From Shewanella cutis (GTDB taxonomy: Bacteria > Pseudomonadota > Gammaproteobacteria > Enterobacterales > Shewanellaceae), in assembly GCF_022410515.1 (NCBI RefSeq), contig NZ_JACSDI010000007.1, positions 102,773 through 166,772 of the forward strand: a stretch of DNA of 64,000 nt, given 5' to 3'. The notes under the pieces are model-generated. The model was not told where the DNA came from, made no database searches, and saw nothing but the letters and a program-made list of their open reading frames with translations. The translations under genes were made by a program, and so were the position numbers. Shown piece by piece: positions 16,893 through 25,002 of the stretch; position 1 is the stretch's first letter; every line of letters begins with the position of its first letter.

Positions 16893-17425
16893 GCTGCACC
16901 GCCATTGGCAGTTTGTTCGTTTAGAACATCCGCCATTTCATCAGCAATATCTCTAATATCTTTTGCTAAAACCAAGTGGTTTCTTCCGCCCATGGCATCA
17001 ATAAATTCAGCAATTTCTTCTGAATCTTCGATAAATCTGGTCGCAAGTTTATCTAGCTTTGCTAATTTTGCCGCCAACTGATCACGCTCTGCGGTGATTG
17101 CTTCGAGCTTTTCATTTTTGGTTAACTCTTGGGCCTTGTTCCAAATCTTCATAAAGCAGTTAAGTGCATCCTCTGGATCATCTTCAAAGCTCCAATCAGC
17201 AACTGTTACACCGTTAACGCTAAAATTAATCAGACCATCATCAGGATCGGCATGCCACTCGACTACATTGCCGAATGAATCAGTTTCAGAACCTCGGTTA
17301 TTTTCTTCTTCAATCTTGTCATGGCAATCTTCACAGACAAGGGTTTTAAACTCGTTTGGATGACGCACCATATCATCAAACTCAACTACTTCGCCGCATC
17401 GTGGGCAGGGTGTTGGCATATCCAT
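16889..17425 (-). CDS. Zinc-ribbon early prophage protein
   Basis: 178 residues counted from the ATG at 17425, which has GGAG seven bases upstream; a TTG at 17437 would add four residues. The N-terminus holds CPRCGE and CEDCHD, a treble-clef or zinc-ribbon pair, followed by an acidic middle region and a C-terminal coiled coil containing ITAERDQLAAKL, which it shares with the following gene. Function unknown. Confidence 0.62.
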   Translation of the reverse strand: MDMPTPCPRCGEVVEFDDMVRHPNEFKTLVCEDCHDKIEEENNRGSETDSFGNVVEWHADPDDGLINFSVNGVTVADWSFEDDPEDALNCFMKIWNKAQELTKNEKLEAITAERDQLAAKLAKLDKLATRFIEDSEEIAEFIDAMGGRNHLVLAKDIRDIADEMADVLNEQTANGGAA

Positions 17426-17466
17426 TTTTAACTCCAATAAATAATTTGATTTGCATTGGCTAGGCT

Positions 17467-17928
17467 TTATGCCGCACCTCGTAAGCCTTGCTTGCTAAAG
17501 TGGTGGTTGAGGTGCGCTAGGCACTGCTCAACCATGGTGTTGTAATTTGGTAGCTCGACGCAGAGCATGCAGTTGCGCTCGCTGTCGTAGCCAGTTGGGA
17601 CGCCATTATCTATCCACCATTGACGCGCAAGCTGGTAGGCTTCGTGCGCTTCGTGGCTGTCAATGTAGAATGAGAAGCTATCCATTTTGATTAGCTTTTG
17701 ACGGGCCAAGTCGCGTAAGCGGAATAGCAACTGGTTTTTACAAATTGCGTTGGTTAAATGTTGGCGCTGGACTATGCTCATGCGGGATGTTGAGCATAAA
17801 CCAGAGCCGATTTTTTCAGCTATCACCCCGTAGCGATTGCCTACGTAATAAATCAGCATGCCAACAACCATAGTGCGCAACTGCATTTGCCAAATGCACT
17901 GCATCAGTTCTTCGTCTGTAATCTTCAT
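17467..17928 (-). CDS. Hypothetical prophage protein
   Basis: 153 residues, not recognised. Predominantly helical with a two-Cys CMLC and an N-terminal MKITDEELMQCIWQMQ helix; the RLRDLARQKLI segment could be part of a winged helix, so a regulator is possible. The start overlaps the stop of the small upstream membrane protein gene. The gene ends with the GAGGTGCGGCATAA variant of the operon's junction motif. Confidence 0.55.
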   Translation of the reverse strand: MKITDEELMQCIWQMQLRTMVVGMLIYYVGNRYGVIAEKIGSGLCSTSRMSIVQRQHLTNAICKNQLLFRLRDLARQKLIKMDSFSFYIDSHEAHEAYQLARQWWIDNGVPTGYDSERNCMLCVELPNYNTMVEQCLAHLNHHFSKQGLRGAA

Positions 17929-18041
17929 ATCACCCCCTTAGCCTCAAGCACTGGGTAAATCATTAAGATAAATAGCGTTACTACAATGCCGATCATCGCC
18001 CACGTTCCGCGCGATTCTTCGCTGTCGTCAGGTTCGTTCAT
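17925..18041 (-). CDS. Small membrane protein (38 residues)
   Basis: Starts at an ATG overlapping the stop of the methyltransferase gene in AGGAGGCAGCATGA and ends at TGA overlapping the next ATG. It encodes a charged N-terminus (NEPDDSEESRG) and one transmembrane helix (WAMIGIVVTLFILMIYPVL). Too short for many gene finders; the double overlap and helix support it. Confidence 0.6.
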   Translation of the reverse strand: MNEPDDSEESRGTWAMIGIVVTLFILMIYPVLEAKGVI

Positions 18042-18679
18042 GCTGCCTCCTGTTTATTCGCCGCCGCTGCAATCATATCGAGCATCACTTGGCCGTCGCG
18101 GAGTAGGTCATCGCGGTTGACATAGCTCATACGCTCGCCGCGCCACGTTTTATCGAATACCGCAATCGCACAGGCGAATCCGGCGCTTGATGATTCCTGT
18201 TTTTTGTCAGCGGGAATAAACCACTCTGGCAGGTCAAAGCTAATGCGACCACGGATAAAGCATATGTGATCTGCTTCTTCCGGCCACCAGACTTCAGATG
18301 TGGCCGCTTTGATGAGATAAACAAACTTGGCGCCCTTGTCGCGTTCAGTCATCGACTTATCGATAATGTTGCGCATACCAGTGATGGCTTGTTTATCTTC
18401 GTAGCTGGCGCGGGAATACGGAGGATTTGCAAACGCCTTGCGGCCTGCTAAGTCCTTAGTCCAATCTTGGGTGAGGGCGTTATCTTCAACGGTGTAATAG
18501 CGAGGGCATTTGGCGTTGTCGCCATCGCTAAACAGGTCGAGTACAAACGGGCCAAACTTGGCGAATACGCCCCAGTAAAGTGCGTCTGGCGTGCGCCATT
18601 GGTCGCCGACTTCATTGAGACGGTGAGCCGTTTTACTTTTTAGCGCGCGCAACGATTCGGCATAGGTGCTTATGCTCAT
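18038..18679 (-). CDS. Phage DNA N6-adenine methyltransferase
   Basis: 213 residues resembling the Dam-like phage adenine methyltransferase family (PF05869-type). Seen: VGDQWRTPDALYW near residue 25, FVLDLFSDGDNAKCPRYYT (S-adenosylmethionine-binding region) and catalytic AFANPPYSR (NPPY) near residue 92. It should transfer a methyl group to adenine in DNA, protecting phage DNA from host restriction or adjusting regulation. It lies downstream of the PAPS-reductase-like cassette. Confidence 0.85.
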   Translation of the reverse strand: MSISTYAESLRALKSKTAHRLNEVGDQWRTPDALYWGVFAKFGPFVLDLFSDGDNAKCPRYYTVEDNALTQDWTKDLAGRKAFANPPYSRASYEDKQAITGMRNIIDKSMTERDKGAKFVYLIKAATSEVWWPEEADHICFIRGRISFDLPEWFIPADKKQESSSAGFACAIAVFDKTWRGERMSYVNRDDLLRDGQVMLDMIAAAANKQEAA

Positions 18680-18729
18680 AGGATTATCTCGATAGGGAAG
18701 GGTTAAGAGGTTTTAACTGTTATTTTTAT

Positions 18730-18751
18730 CAGTTAAGTGAGCGGCTATTTG
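18730..18751. repeat. 22-bp direct repeat, copy 1
   Basis: Begins CAGTTAAGTGAGCGGCTATT and is identical over 22 bp to 19645-19666. The two copies flank the AT-rich PAPS-reductase-like gene. Confidence 0.85.
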
Positions 18752-18771
18752 CAAAATTTGATACTCATAAA

Positions 18772-19626
18772 TTAAGCAATGCAATCTAAGCAAACACCAT
18801 CATCATGCTTTTCAAACATGTCAAGCTGACTCGTTGATATATCTAAATTAAGATGATTTATTGTTTTTTTTGCTTGAGACCAGAATTTTGATGCTGATAT
18901 ATGCTCTGTCGGTTCAATACCTGCATTTTTCATTTTTTTGAAAAGATGTTCTTTATCTTCTAAATATACAGGACCGTCATCGTCTTTATGTATTGCGTAT
19001 CCAATTTCATATTCACCAATTTTTGCAGCTTGCCAAATGTCAGGCCTTTCACAATAAACTATGTACCAGTGCTGCCATCCGGCTTTTAGACAACCTATAC
19101 AATTAGCATGTTTAAATCTTTTGTACGTCATAGGCGGATCAATGCCAATTTCTTTCGTAACTGATATAGTCTTTACCCAGCTTATCATTGGGAATTCTGT
19201 TTTATAGCCATCAAGCCCCATTATCTGGGCGCGACGTTGGGCTCTAGCTCGTTCTTTTGGTGATGAGTCAAATCCATAGATGTATATATTCTGCTTGTCC
19301 GGATCATTTTCATTCAGCCAGCGTTTGAAAGGTGCCGTTTTTAATCTATTAGTGCAAAGAATTTGACCATTTCCAACCTTCCACGCCCCTGCATCAACAC
19401 AAACATCTATTGGCGTAGCTGTGTCCCATTGCTCATGATTTGCGTAAGTGATAGGCAATCCTAGGTAGTTAGCAACATCAGTCTTGAATCGTTTAATGTC
19501 AGCATCTTCTACTTTATTAGTAATATCATGATTTAATAAAATTACTTTTTCTTTTCCATATAATCTTACAGCTTCAATTGCACATAAAGCTGAGCTGTGT
19601 CCGCCAGAGTAAAGTATTACATACAT
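18772..19626 (-). CDS. PAPS-reductase/PP-loop family protein
   Basis: 284 residues of the adenine-nucleotide alpha-hydrolase (PP-loop) superfamily, close to phosphoadenosine phosphosulfate reductases. The PP-loop YSGGHSSALC lies at residues 6-15; cysteines in ILCTNRLK, NCIGCLKAGWQHWY and CLDCIA could bind a metal or Fe-S cluster. Phage members are found near DNA-modification genes, and here the next gene is an adenine methyltransferase, so a sulfur- or nucleotide-activating role in DNA modification is conceivable but unproven. The gene is visibly more AT-rich than its neighbours, has gaps rather than overlaps at both ends, and lies between 22-bp direct repeats, all pointing to late acquisition. 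Confidence 0.78.
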   Translation of the reverse strand: MYVILYSGGHSSALCAIEAVRLYGKEKVILLNHDITNKVEDADIKRFKTDVANYLGLPITYANHEQWDTATPIDVCVDAGAWKVGNGQILCTNRLKTAPFKRWLNENDPDKQNIYIYGFDSSPKERARAQRRAQIMGLDGYKTEFPMISWVKTISVTKEIGIDPPMTYKRFKHANCIGCLKAGWQHWYIVYCERPDIWQAAKIGEYEIGYAIHKDDDGPVYLEDKEHLFKKMKNAGIEPTEHISASKFWSQAKKTINHLNLDISTSQLDMFEKHDDGVCLDCIA

Positions 19627-19644
19627 TTTAGTATCCTTATGTCT

Positions 19645-19666
19645 CAGTTAAGTGAGCGGCTATTTG
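19645..19666. repeat. 22-bp direct repeat, copy 2
   Basis: Identical over 22 bp to 18730-18751; it overlaps the stop codon of the 103-residue gene. Confidence 0.85.
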
Positions 19667-19971
19667 TTGGTATCTGCAAGCAGCGCTTCTAGCTCTGCTA
19701 TCCGTGCGTTGGCTTGATTGAGTTTTGCAATGTGCTTTTCCCAATCAAGCTGTTTGATGGCTTCGACGATGGCAGCGCGTTCTTCGAGTGATTCCATGCC
19801 TCGACTCACATTACCGTGCTTGATGCCTCTCAGTTCTGCCGCGTTGCCTGAGCTAACGCCTTTAACGTAGTAATCAAAGAGTGCTGAGCTAATCGGCTCT
19901 TTGATTTTGGTTAGGCTAAGTAGCAGCTTAAAGCGCTCGGCAGATTCACCGCCTTGGATAAGGAGGTTCAT
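19660..19971 (-). CDS. PapB-like helix-turn-helix protein
   Basis: 103 residues. The segment ISSALFDYYVKGVSSGNAAE followed by GNVSRGMESLEER resembles the helix-turn-helix of PapB/FocB-type regulators. A C-terminal helix (LNQANARIAELEALLAD) predicts dimerisation. A DNA-binding regulatory role is inferred. Its start lies at a GGCGGTGCAGCATGA junction; its stop lies in the 22-bp direct repeat. Confidence 0.6.
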   Translation of the reverse strand: MNLLIQGGESAERFKLLLSLTKIKEPISSALFDYYVKGVSSGNAAELRGIKHGNVSRGMESLEERAAIVEAIKQLDWEKHIAKLNQANARIAELEALLADTNK

Positions 19972-20681
19972 GCTGCACCGCCTGTGGTGCTGATCACCTT
20001 GAACTCAATTACCCAAACCCAAGGGTTTGATTGCCAAGATTGGTAGCCGTAGATTGATTCCCACTTAGCCCAAAAAGCATCTTTAGCCGTGTGGTCATGC
20101 ATTGGTATTCCACGATCGGCTTCTTCAAAGGTGTGCCATTTGCATCCTTCTATAGCGTTGCAGCCTTCTTTAATTGCATCTTGCTCGCTAATATCGTTTA
20201 ACCGCTCTACACGAATATCGGTTACCTCGAGGATGATGCGAGCAGCCCAACGCGGCATGTGAATAGATGGGCGCTTTCTCCAAAAATACTCACCAAATTT
20301 ATGTGATACTTTTTCTATCCGATCAGAAGCAAAATACTTTGCCTGATTTGTTCCACTCCAGAAGGCATCTTCATATTCAGTGCTATCCCACATCGGCATG
20401 CAGTAATGTCCTTTTTGATACCATGTTTCGCGCACCCAAAGCTGATCGCCGACTGAGCAAATTGGGCAAGCATCACTCGCCATGCCGCGACAGAGTGGAT
20501 TTTTAAAATCCTCTACATGCACCATCGACTGAAATGCAGCACAAGGAAACCAATAACCGCCCTTTGATGTTTCAGTGTCAGGATTTGGTTGTGGATTGAT
20601 TGGCCTGCGCGTTTGCGTTTTGCGCCCGTCTAGAATGGCGCGCACCATTTCGGTATTGAAGATAATAGGACGCTGTTTCAT
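19968..20681 (-). CDS. ASCH-like prophage protein
   Basis: 237 residues from the ATG at 20681 (AGGGGG just upstream; a TTG-started form would add five residues). The opening KQRPIIFNTEMVRAILDGRK followed by TQTRRPI, and later GDQLWVRETW and WAARIILEVTDIRVERLNDI, match a common prophage protein of ASCH/PUA-like fold, sometimes labelled morphogenetic protein. The fold suggests nucleic-acid binding; the role is not established. Confidence 0.72.
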   Translation of the reverse strand: MKQRPIIFNTEMVRAILDGRKTQTRRPINPQPNPDTETSKGGYWFPCAAFQSMVHVEDFKNPLCRGMASDACPICSVGDQLWVRETWYQKGHYCMPMWDSTEYEDAFWSGTNQAKYFASDRIEKVSHKFGEYFWRKRPSIHMPRWAARIILEVTDIRVERLNDISEQDAIKEGCNAIEGCKWHTFEEADRGIPMHDHTAKDAFWAKWESIYGYQSWQSNPWVWVIEFKVISTTGGAA

Positions 20682-21154
20682 GCTTCCCCCTGACAAACTT
20701 GAATGATCCGCTCACATTGGGCCGTATCTGACCAGCCAATGTGACATTTTGATTTTTCGATACCGAGCTGTTGCGCTAGCCAGTGATAGCCATCATTCCT
20801 GCTCATGCCGCGTGATTGCCAATAGCGGTTAAAGGTGGCTTTGGCTTTGGTGCGCGCTTTGCGGGTTGCGCCATCAGCCAGCGTACCAAGCGGCAGGTTA
20901 GTGAATGGGTGCATACCGACGTAGGCGTCGCAGTCCTCGCAGGCATAAACCCAAGGCCATTCGCCGTATTGCTTACCGCCGTAAATAACCTTGTGATGCG
21001 CGATAATCACAAGACCTCGGCAGTAGGGGCAAATACAGGGTATTTCTACCCTGTCTTTGACTCGCTTTAGCGCGCGTCGGCTTGGGTTCCACGGCGTTTT
21101 GCCGTGGGTATCCAAAGGCGTTAGCGGCTCTGAGCGGTGTTTATTAGGCCTCAT
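20678..21154 (-). CDS. Zinc-finger prophage protein (DUF3268-like)
   Basis: 158 residues with CICPYCRG and, 30 residues later, CEDCDAYVG, a zinc-ribbon pair, followed by PFTNLPLGTLAD and a helical KARTKAKATFNRYWQSRGMSR region. This matches the DUF3268 zinc-finger family common in prophage early regions. Likely nucleic-acid binding; function not known. Confidence 0.72.
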   Translation of the reverse strand: MRPNKHRSEPLTPLDTHGKTPWNPSRRALKRVKDRVEIPCICPYCRGLVIIAHHKVIYGGKQYGEWPWVYACEDCDAYVGMHPFTNLPLGTLADGATRKARTKAKATFNRYWQSRGMSRNDGYHWLAQQLGIEKSKCHIGWSDTAQCERIIQVCQGEA

Positions 21155-21467
21155 AAACTACCCACTCCATTTTAGGTTTGCGTGTTTTAGGGTTTATCTC
21201 GCCCTCTTTGCGGTGCATGATTAAAAGCCGCGCTTCTTCTTTAATCAGGCTCATGTATTCGCGGCAAATATTAGGGGTGGATAAATCGTGGCTGAGTTGC
21301 TTAGGCTTGGCCGTGCGTAGCTGGTGGGCTATTTCATCAGCTAAGGCTTGCTGAAACTCAGCCTCAGTTAATTCAACTTTATTTTTGCCGACCTTTTTAA
21401 CGCGATTAACCTTTAACTTTGCTAACTTTTCCGCGTGGCTGCGGGTTATGCCAAATACTCTAAACAT
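21144..21467 (-). CDS. Hypothetical prophage protein, DNA-binding-like
   Basis: 107 residues from the ATG at 21467, with GGGGGTAGCC just upstream. An upstream start at 21560 is rejected because it would read through most of the preceding gene in another frame. The N-terminus FRVFGITRSHAEKLAKLKVN suggests a short helix-turn-helix; the rest is basic and helical. Function unknown. Confidence 0.6.
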   Translation of the reverse strand: MFRVFGITRSHAEKLAKLKVNRVKKVGKNKVELTEAEFQQALADEIAHQLRTAKPKQLSHDLSTPNICREYMSLIKEEARLLIMHRKEGEINPKTRKPKMEWVVYEA

Positions 21468-21469
21468 GG

Positions 21470-21685
21470 CTACCCCCTTACTAACATGCGGTCGATGCGC
21501 TTGGCGTGCTCGATAGCGCGCAGTTTGTTGCTGGTAAAGCGCGAACCTAACAATGCCCAACCATGTTTAAACGCTTTAACCGTGGCTTGACCTACTAGAA
21601 TGTCACCACGTTTGCAGCCTTCGGACTTTGGCGCTTCGATTGCACATGCGCCGATGCCGCGATGATATTGTCTTGCTCTTGCCAT
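21470..21685 (-). CDS. Small basic prophage protein
   Basis: 71 residues, strongly basic (ARARQYHRGIGACAIEAP, KRIDRMLVRG). Not recognised. A well-placed ribosome-binding site (GGAGAACC) lies before the ATG and the next gene follows by 2 bp. Possibly nucleic-acid binding. Confidence 0.58.
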   Translation of the reverse strand: MARARQYHRGIGACAIEAPKSEGCKRGDILVGQATVKAFKHGWALLGSRFTSNKLRAIEHAKRIDRMLVRG

Positions 21686-21780
21686 GATGGTTCTCCAAAT
21701 CTTTAAAAATAAGAGTCCTATCGCGGCAGGCTATGCGCTTGCCGCGCTTAGGTTTTTAATGGGTTGAAGTGAGTCACGCG

Positions 21781-23046
21781 TTAGTAGTTGATGGTCATCG
21801 CGCCAAGCTCGCCGTTAACTGCGGCAGTGATGATGGCTTTGCTGAGTTCTTCGCTTGCGCCAAGGGTAATAAGTTGCTTCATAATGGCTTTATTGATTGC
21901 GCGGCGGTGCTCAACATTGGCGGCTTTGCGGTCGGCTTCTTCTTTGACTTGAAGGGCTTTTTTGGTTTCTTCATCTGCACGTAGCATTGCACCAAGTTTT
22001 GCATAAGAAGCGCAGTAAACAACGTCATAAGCACTTAACACTTGACTAAACTCTTGGCCTAAATCGTCAGGTATATTGAATTCAGACACTGAACTAACGA
22101 GTTGCTGCATAGCTTTACTGTCTTGAGCTTCGTTTATCTGCATGCTAAATGAATTCAATTGATTGATAAGCTGCACCGCGCGTAGCTTGTTAGCTGCGTC
22201 CTGTTGTGCCTGTTGCTCTCGCTGACGCTGTTCTGCCGCTGCGTCGTCAATTGCTTTTTGTGCGGCTGCATTAGCTGCATCAATTTTGGCTTGTGCCGCC
22301 GCCTCTGCATCCGCTTTAGCTTTCGCCGCTGCTTCTTCGGCAATCTGCTTTTCACGGGCTAAGCGTTCTTGCTCGGCTTGTGCGTCGGCTTTGCGCTGGT
22401 TGTCTGACTCAATGATCGCGGCTTGATAGGCCAGTGTCATCTTGCTAATAACGTCCGCTTTGGCGGCTTCGCCTGCTTCTTTCATCGACTCAAAATCGTC
22501 GCCCACGGGCTCGGCTTTAATGTCATCAAGCACGGCTTTGATAAAGTCGGCGCGCTCATGCAGGTTGCTCGGCATGTTTTCAAGCATGCTTTGGTATTCT
22601 TCGCCAAAGTAATCAACCTTGGCTTTAAGTCTCGCTAGAATAGCCTTTTGTTCTTCTTCCCACTTGGTTAATGGTTCGCGCGTTTTGTCGCGCAAAGCGT
22701 CGCATTCATCAACAAATTCTTTAATGTTTTGCTCGATTGGCTTAACCACGGCTTTTAGATGTTTAAGATAAGCGCGACAAGGTTTTTCGACGACTCCTTT
22801 GCTACGACTAACGCTGGCAGCAAGCGAGGCTATACGGTCGCGGCCTTTGGTGGTGGTTAGATCTGGCACTTCGTTAACGCTGGCTTTAATGTGATCAAGA
22901 TATGGCTTTAACGCGCCTGGTTCAGTGTAAAGCAATGGCCCGAGTTCTACGGCCTTGGCTTCGGTAATTTCTTCAAACGGAACGGGTAGGTTAGCGGTTT
23001 GTTCTGGCGCAGTTGCCTGAACATTTTTAGGGGATTTTGCGGCCAT
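21781..23046 (-). CDS. Large coiled-coil protein of recombination operon
   Basis: 421 residues. The central part (about 215-285) is an Ala/Lys/Glu-rich coiled coil (AREKQIAEEAAAKAKADAEA), flanked by globular helical parts. The coiled coil makes such proteins look like TolA in searches, but there is no membrane anchor. Genes of this shape commonly sit beside recE/recT and exonuclease genes in prophages, so a role in recombination or nuclease inhibition (a Gam-like role) is possible. No motif proves it. Confidence 0.6.
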   Translation of the reverse strand: MAAKSPKNVQATAPEQTANLPVPFEEITEAKAVELGPLLYTEPGALKPYLDHIKASVNEVPDLTTTKGRDRIASLAASVSRSKGVVEKPCRAYLKHLKAVVKPIEQNIKEFVDECDALRDKTREPLTKWEEEQKAILARLKAKVDYFGEEYQSMLENMPSNLHERADFIKAVLDDIKAEPVGDDFESMKEAGEAAKADVISKMTLAYQAAIIESDNQRKADAQAEQERLAREKQIAEEAAAKAKADAEAAAQAKIDAANAAAQKAIDDAAAEQRQREQQAQQDAANKLRAVQLINQLNSFSMQINEAQDSKAMQQLVSSVSEFNIPDDLGQEFSQVLSAYDVVYCASYAKLGAMLRADEETKKALQVKEEADRKAANVEHRRAINKAIMKQLITLGASEELSKAIITAAVNGELGAMTINY

Positions 23047-23130
23047 GATTGGTCCTTAGTTCATTTTAGATAAAGCAAAGCCACAGCGCGCTAACTGCGC
23101 GCCGTGAATGAGTGTTTAGTGGGGTATGGA

Positions 23131-23697
23131 TTAAGCGGCTTTGTTAGCGCCTAGTACGATGGCTTTGTAAACCTCAAAACAGGCTTTAGTGTCGGCCATG
23201 GCGCTGTGAGCGTTTTCGAGTTTTTTGCCTGTCAGCTTTTCATAGCAGGTGGCTAAGTCGGTATTCTTGCCGCCAAACTGTTTTTGATACATGCGAATGG
23301 TGCATTCAAAGTTATCTTTATTAGCCCAAGCCTCTTGGGTGGCTTCATCGCTATAGCGCTTGGTGGCAATGCGGATAATGCGCTGGTCAAAGGTTTTGTT
23401 GTGGGCAATACGCAACGCGCCTTGCGCCATTTCTAGGAGCTGCGCTAACGCATCTTGCTCTGGAATGCCTTCATCCATGGCGCGTTCGGTGGTGATACCG
23501 TGGATTGCAGCCACTTCATCGGGGATAATCCAGCCGTTTGGCTTGATGATCACATCGAGCTCTTTAACGATTTCAAACTTATCGTTAACCAGCAGTGCGG
23601 CTAACTGTACAAGGTGAGGCTGGTGATCTGCTTCGCTGGGGGATTTCCAGTCTGGCAAACCTGTGGTTTCTGTGTCGAAGGGTAGAATTAAAGACAT
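23131..23697 (-). CDS. DnaQ-like 3'-5' exonuclease
   Basis: 188 residues of the DEDD exonuclease superfamily. Motif I is FDTETTGLP (residues about 7-15), motif II lies in AHNKTFDQRI (about 97-106), and motif III is HSAMADTKACFEVY (about 163-176), the DEDDh pattern. It would degrade single-stranded DNA or RNA from the 3' end. It is in the recombination cluster with RecT and RecE-type proteins. Confidence 0.88.
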   Translation of the reverse strand: MSLILPFDTETTGLPDWKSPSEADHQPHLVQLAALLVNDKFEIVKELDVIIKPNGWIIPDEVAAIHGITTERAMDEGIPEQDALAQLLEMAQGALRIAHNKTFDQRIIRIATKRYSDEATQEAWANKDNFECTIRMYQKQFGGKNTDLATCYEKLTGKKLENAHSAMADTKACFEVYKAIVLGANKAA

Positions 23698-23755
23698 AGA
23701 TATTCCTTGGCGGCTATGGCGCCGCCATATTAAGGGTTAAAAGGGGAAAGAGGGT

Positions 23756-24628
23756 TTAGGAGACTTCGCCGGTTTCGGGGTTGACTGCGGTAAAATCGCG
23801 TTGCTTAGTGGTAAACAGTTTGCCTAGGCTTTTACGTTGCTCGGCGCTAATCTGGCCTGTACCAACTGCGCTTTTTATGGCCTCACCAACCTCTAGCAAT
23901 TCATCCATGCAAGTGCAGTCTTGCAGCGACCACTCGAGCTTTTCACCAAGGTTTGGCAATTGCGCTGGCTCATGATCCATCACCGCTTGTTCATTAGCGA
24001 CTGCCGCACCGCTTAACACTTGATTTAAGCGTGAGTCGGCGCGCTTTTCTGGCTGCGGGGTAATGTCGCGCTCTGGCGGTAAGTCTTGCGCCTCAACATC
24101 GAGCCAGATACCACGCAGGCGGTCGGCGTAGGCATCACGGCCAGCAAATCCCAGTGCGCGCCATTGTTGCATGCGCTTGGTGTACTGTGTCCACGGGCCT
24201 TGCTTGCCAAGTAAGCCAGCTTGTTTGGCATCTTCAAGGCTGAATGAGCCGTTAAACTCCACAACTGCGCCAGACGCTAAGCGACGCTTGATTAGACAGT
24301 GCGCAGTGTCGTTTTCGTACCATTCTTTAAACTCGACCAAATCAGGCGAGCCAATAATGAGCGCGCGGAACGCATCACCCCAAACCGATGGGCGCCCGTT
24401 AATCACTGCAATATTTTGCAGCGATTGTAGCGGTTGAAATCCAAGCTCTGCGCCCATTGCCATAGCGATAACAATATCGTTTGGCTTGCGCTGGTAGTTT
24501 TTAGGCACCATTTCAGATTGCGACAGCATTTCAGCAATTTGAAAGGCTTCTTGAAAGTTTGCCGGAACCAGAAAGCGGTTAGGCTGTTCTGGCTCGACTT
24601 TTTTAAGCTGAGTGCTATTGCTGATCAT
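23756..24628 (-). CDS. recT: RecT family single-strand annealing protein
   Basis: 290 residues. Seen: FQEAFQIAEMLSQSEMVPKNY, then AMAMGAELGFQPLQSLQNIAVINGRP with WGDAFRALI, and later YTKRMQQWRALGFAGRDAYADRLRG, all typical of the RecT/RecB-phage recombinase family. It binds single-stranded DNA and anneals complementary strands made by the partner exonuclease. The RecE-like gene lies two genes upstream in the same operon. The C-terminal 80 residues are more variable. Confidence 0.88.
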   Translation of the reverse strand: MISNSTQLKKVEPEQPNRFLVPANFQEAFQIAEMLSQSEMVPKNYQRKPNDIVIAMAMGAELGFQPLQSLQNIAVINGRPSVWGDAFRALIIGSPDLVEFKEWYENDTAHCLIKRRLASGAVVEFNGSFSLEDAKQAGLLGKQGPWTQYTKRMQQWRALGFAGRDAYADRLRGIWLDVEAQDLPPERDITPQPEKRADSRLNQVLSGAAVANEQAVMDHEPAQLPNLGEKLEWSLQDCTCMDELLEVGEAIKSAVGTGQISAEQRKSLGKLFTTKQRDFTAVNPETGEVS

Positions 24629-25002
24629 GATGCTGCTGCCTCTGTGGTATTGATAAACTGAACACGATGGACTGCGGCGCTGCCTAACTGTCCATCGTCC
24701 TTTAGATAAATCGCAACACTGAAAGGCACTACTCCGTTTTCAAATTCTTCGTAGTCAGTACCTAAGCCTAAGAATGTCGCTTCAAAAACTGGGTCTTTGA
24801 TGAATCCGCTTACTTTTATGCGATTAGCAAATGGCAGTACCATGCCAACTGCAGCGGCGCCATATTTACCTTTGAAAAGAGTTATCTTTTCTTGTGCTTG
24901 TTTTGCATCTATTAGGTAGGATTCAAAACAAATCTGCTCTCCATCAGGCCCGTCACGTTCAAATACAGGCGTAAACATTGGAAACACTAGCTTGCTACTC
25001 AT
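24625..25002 (-). CDS. Hypothetical protein between RecE-like and RecT
   Basis: 125 residues, not recognised. Sequence such as YLIDAKQAQEKITLFKGKYG and NRIKVSGFIKDPVFEAT suggests a beta-rich fold. Starts at GAGCGTGCAGCATGA overlapping the RecE-like stop and ends overlapping the recT start, so the three are translationally coupled. An OB-fold single-strand DNA binding role would suit the location but is only a guess. Confidence 0.58.
   Translation of the reverse strand: MSSKLVFPMFTPVFERDGPDGEQICFESYLIDAKQAQEKITLFKGKYGAAAVGMVLPFANRIKVSGFIKDPVFEATFLGLGTDYEEFENGVVPFSVAIYLKDDGQLGSAAVHRVQFINTTEAAAS

Noticed and set aside
21468..21560. Upstream extension of the 21144 gene
   Set aside because: Would overlap most of the 71-residue gene upstream and lacks a ribosome-binding site; the ATG at 21467 has GGGGGT close by.
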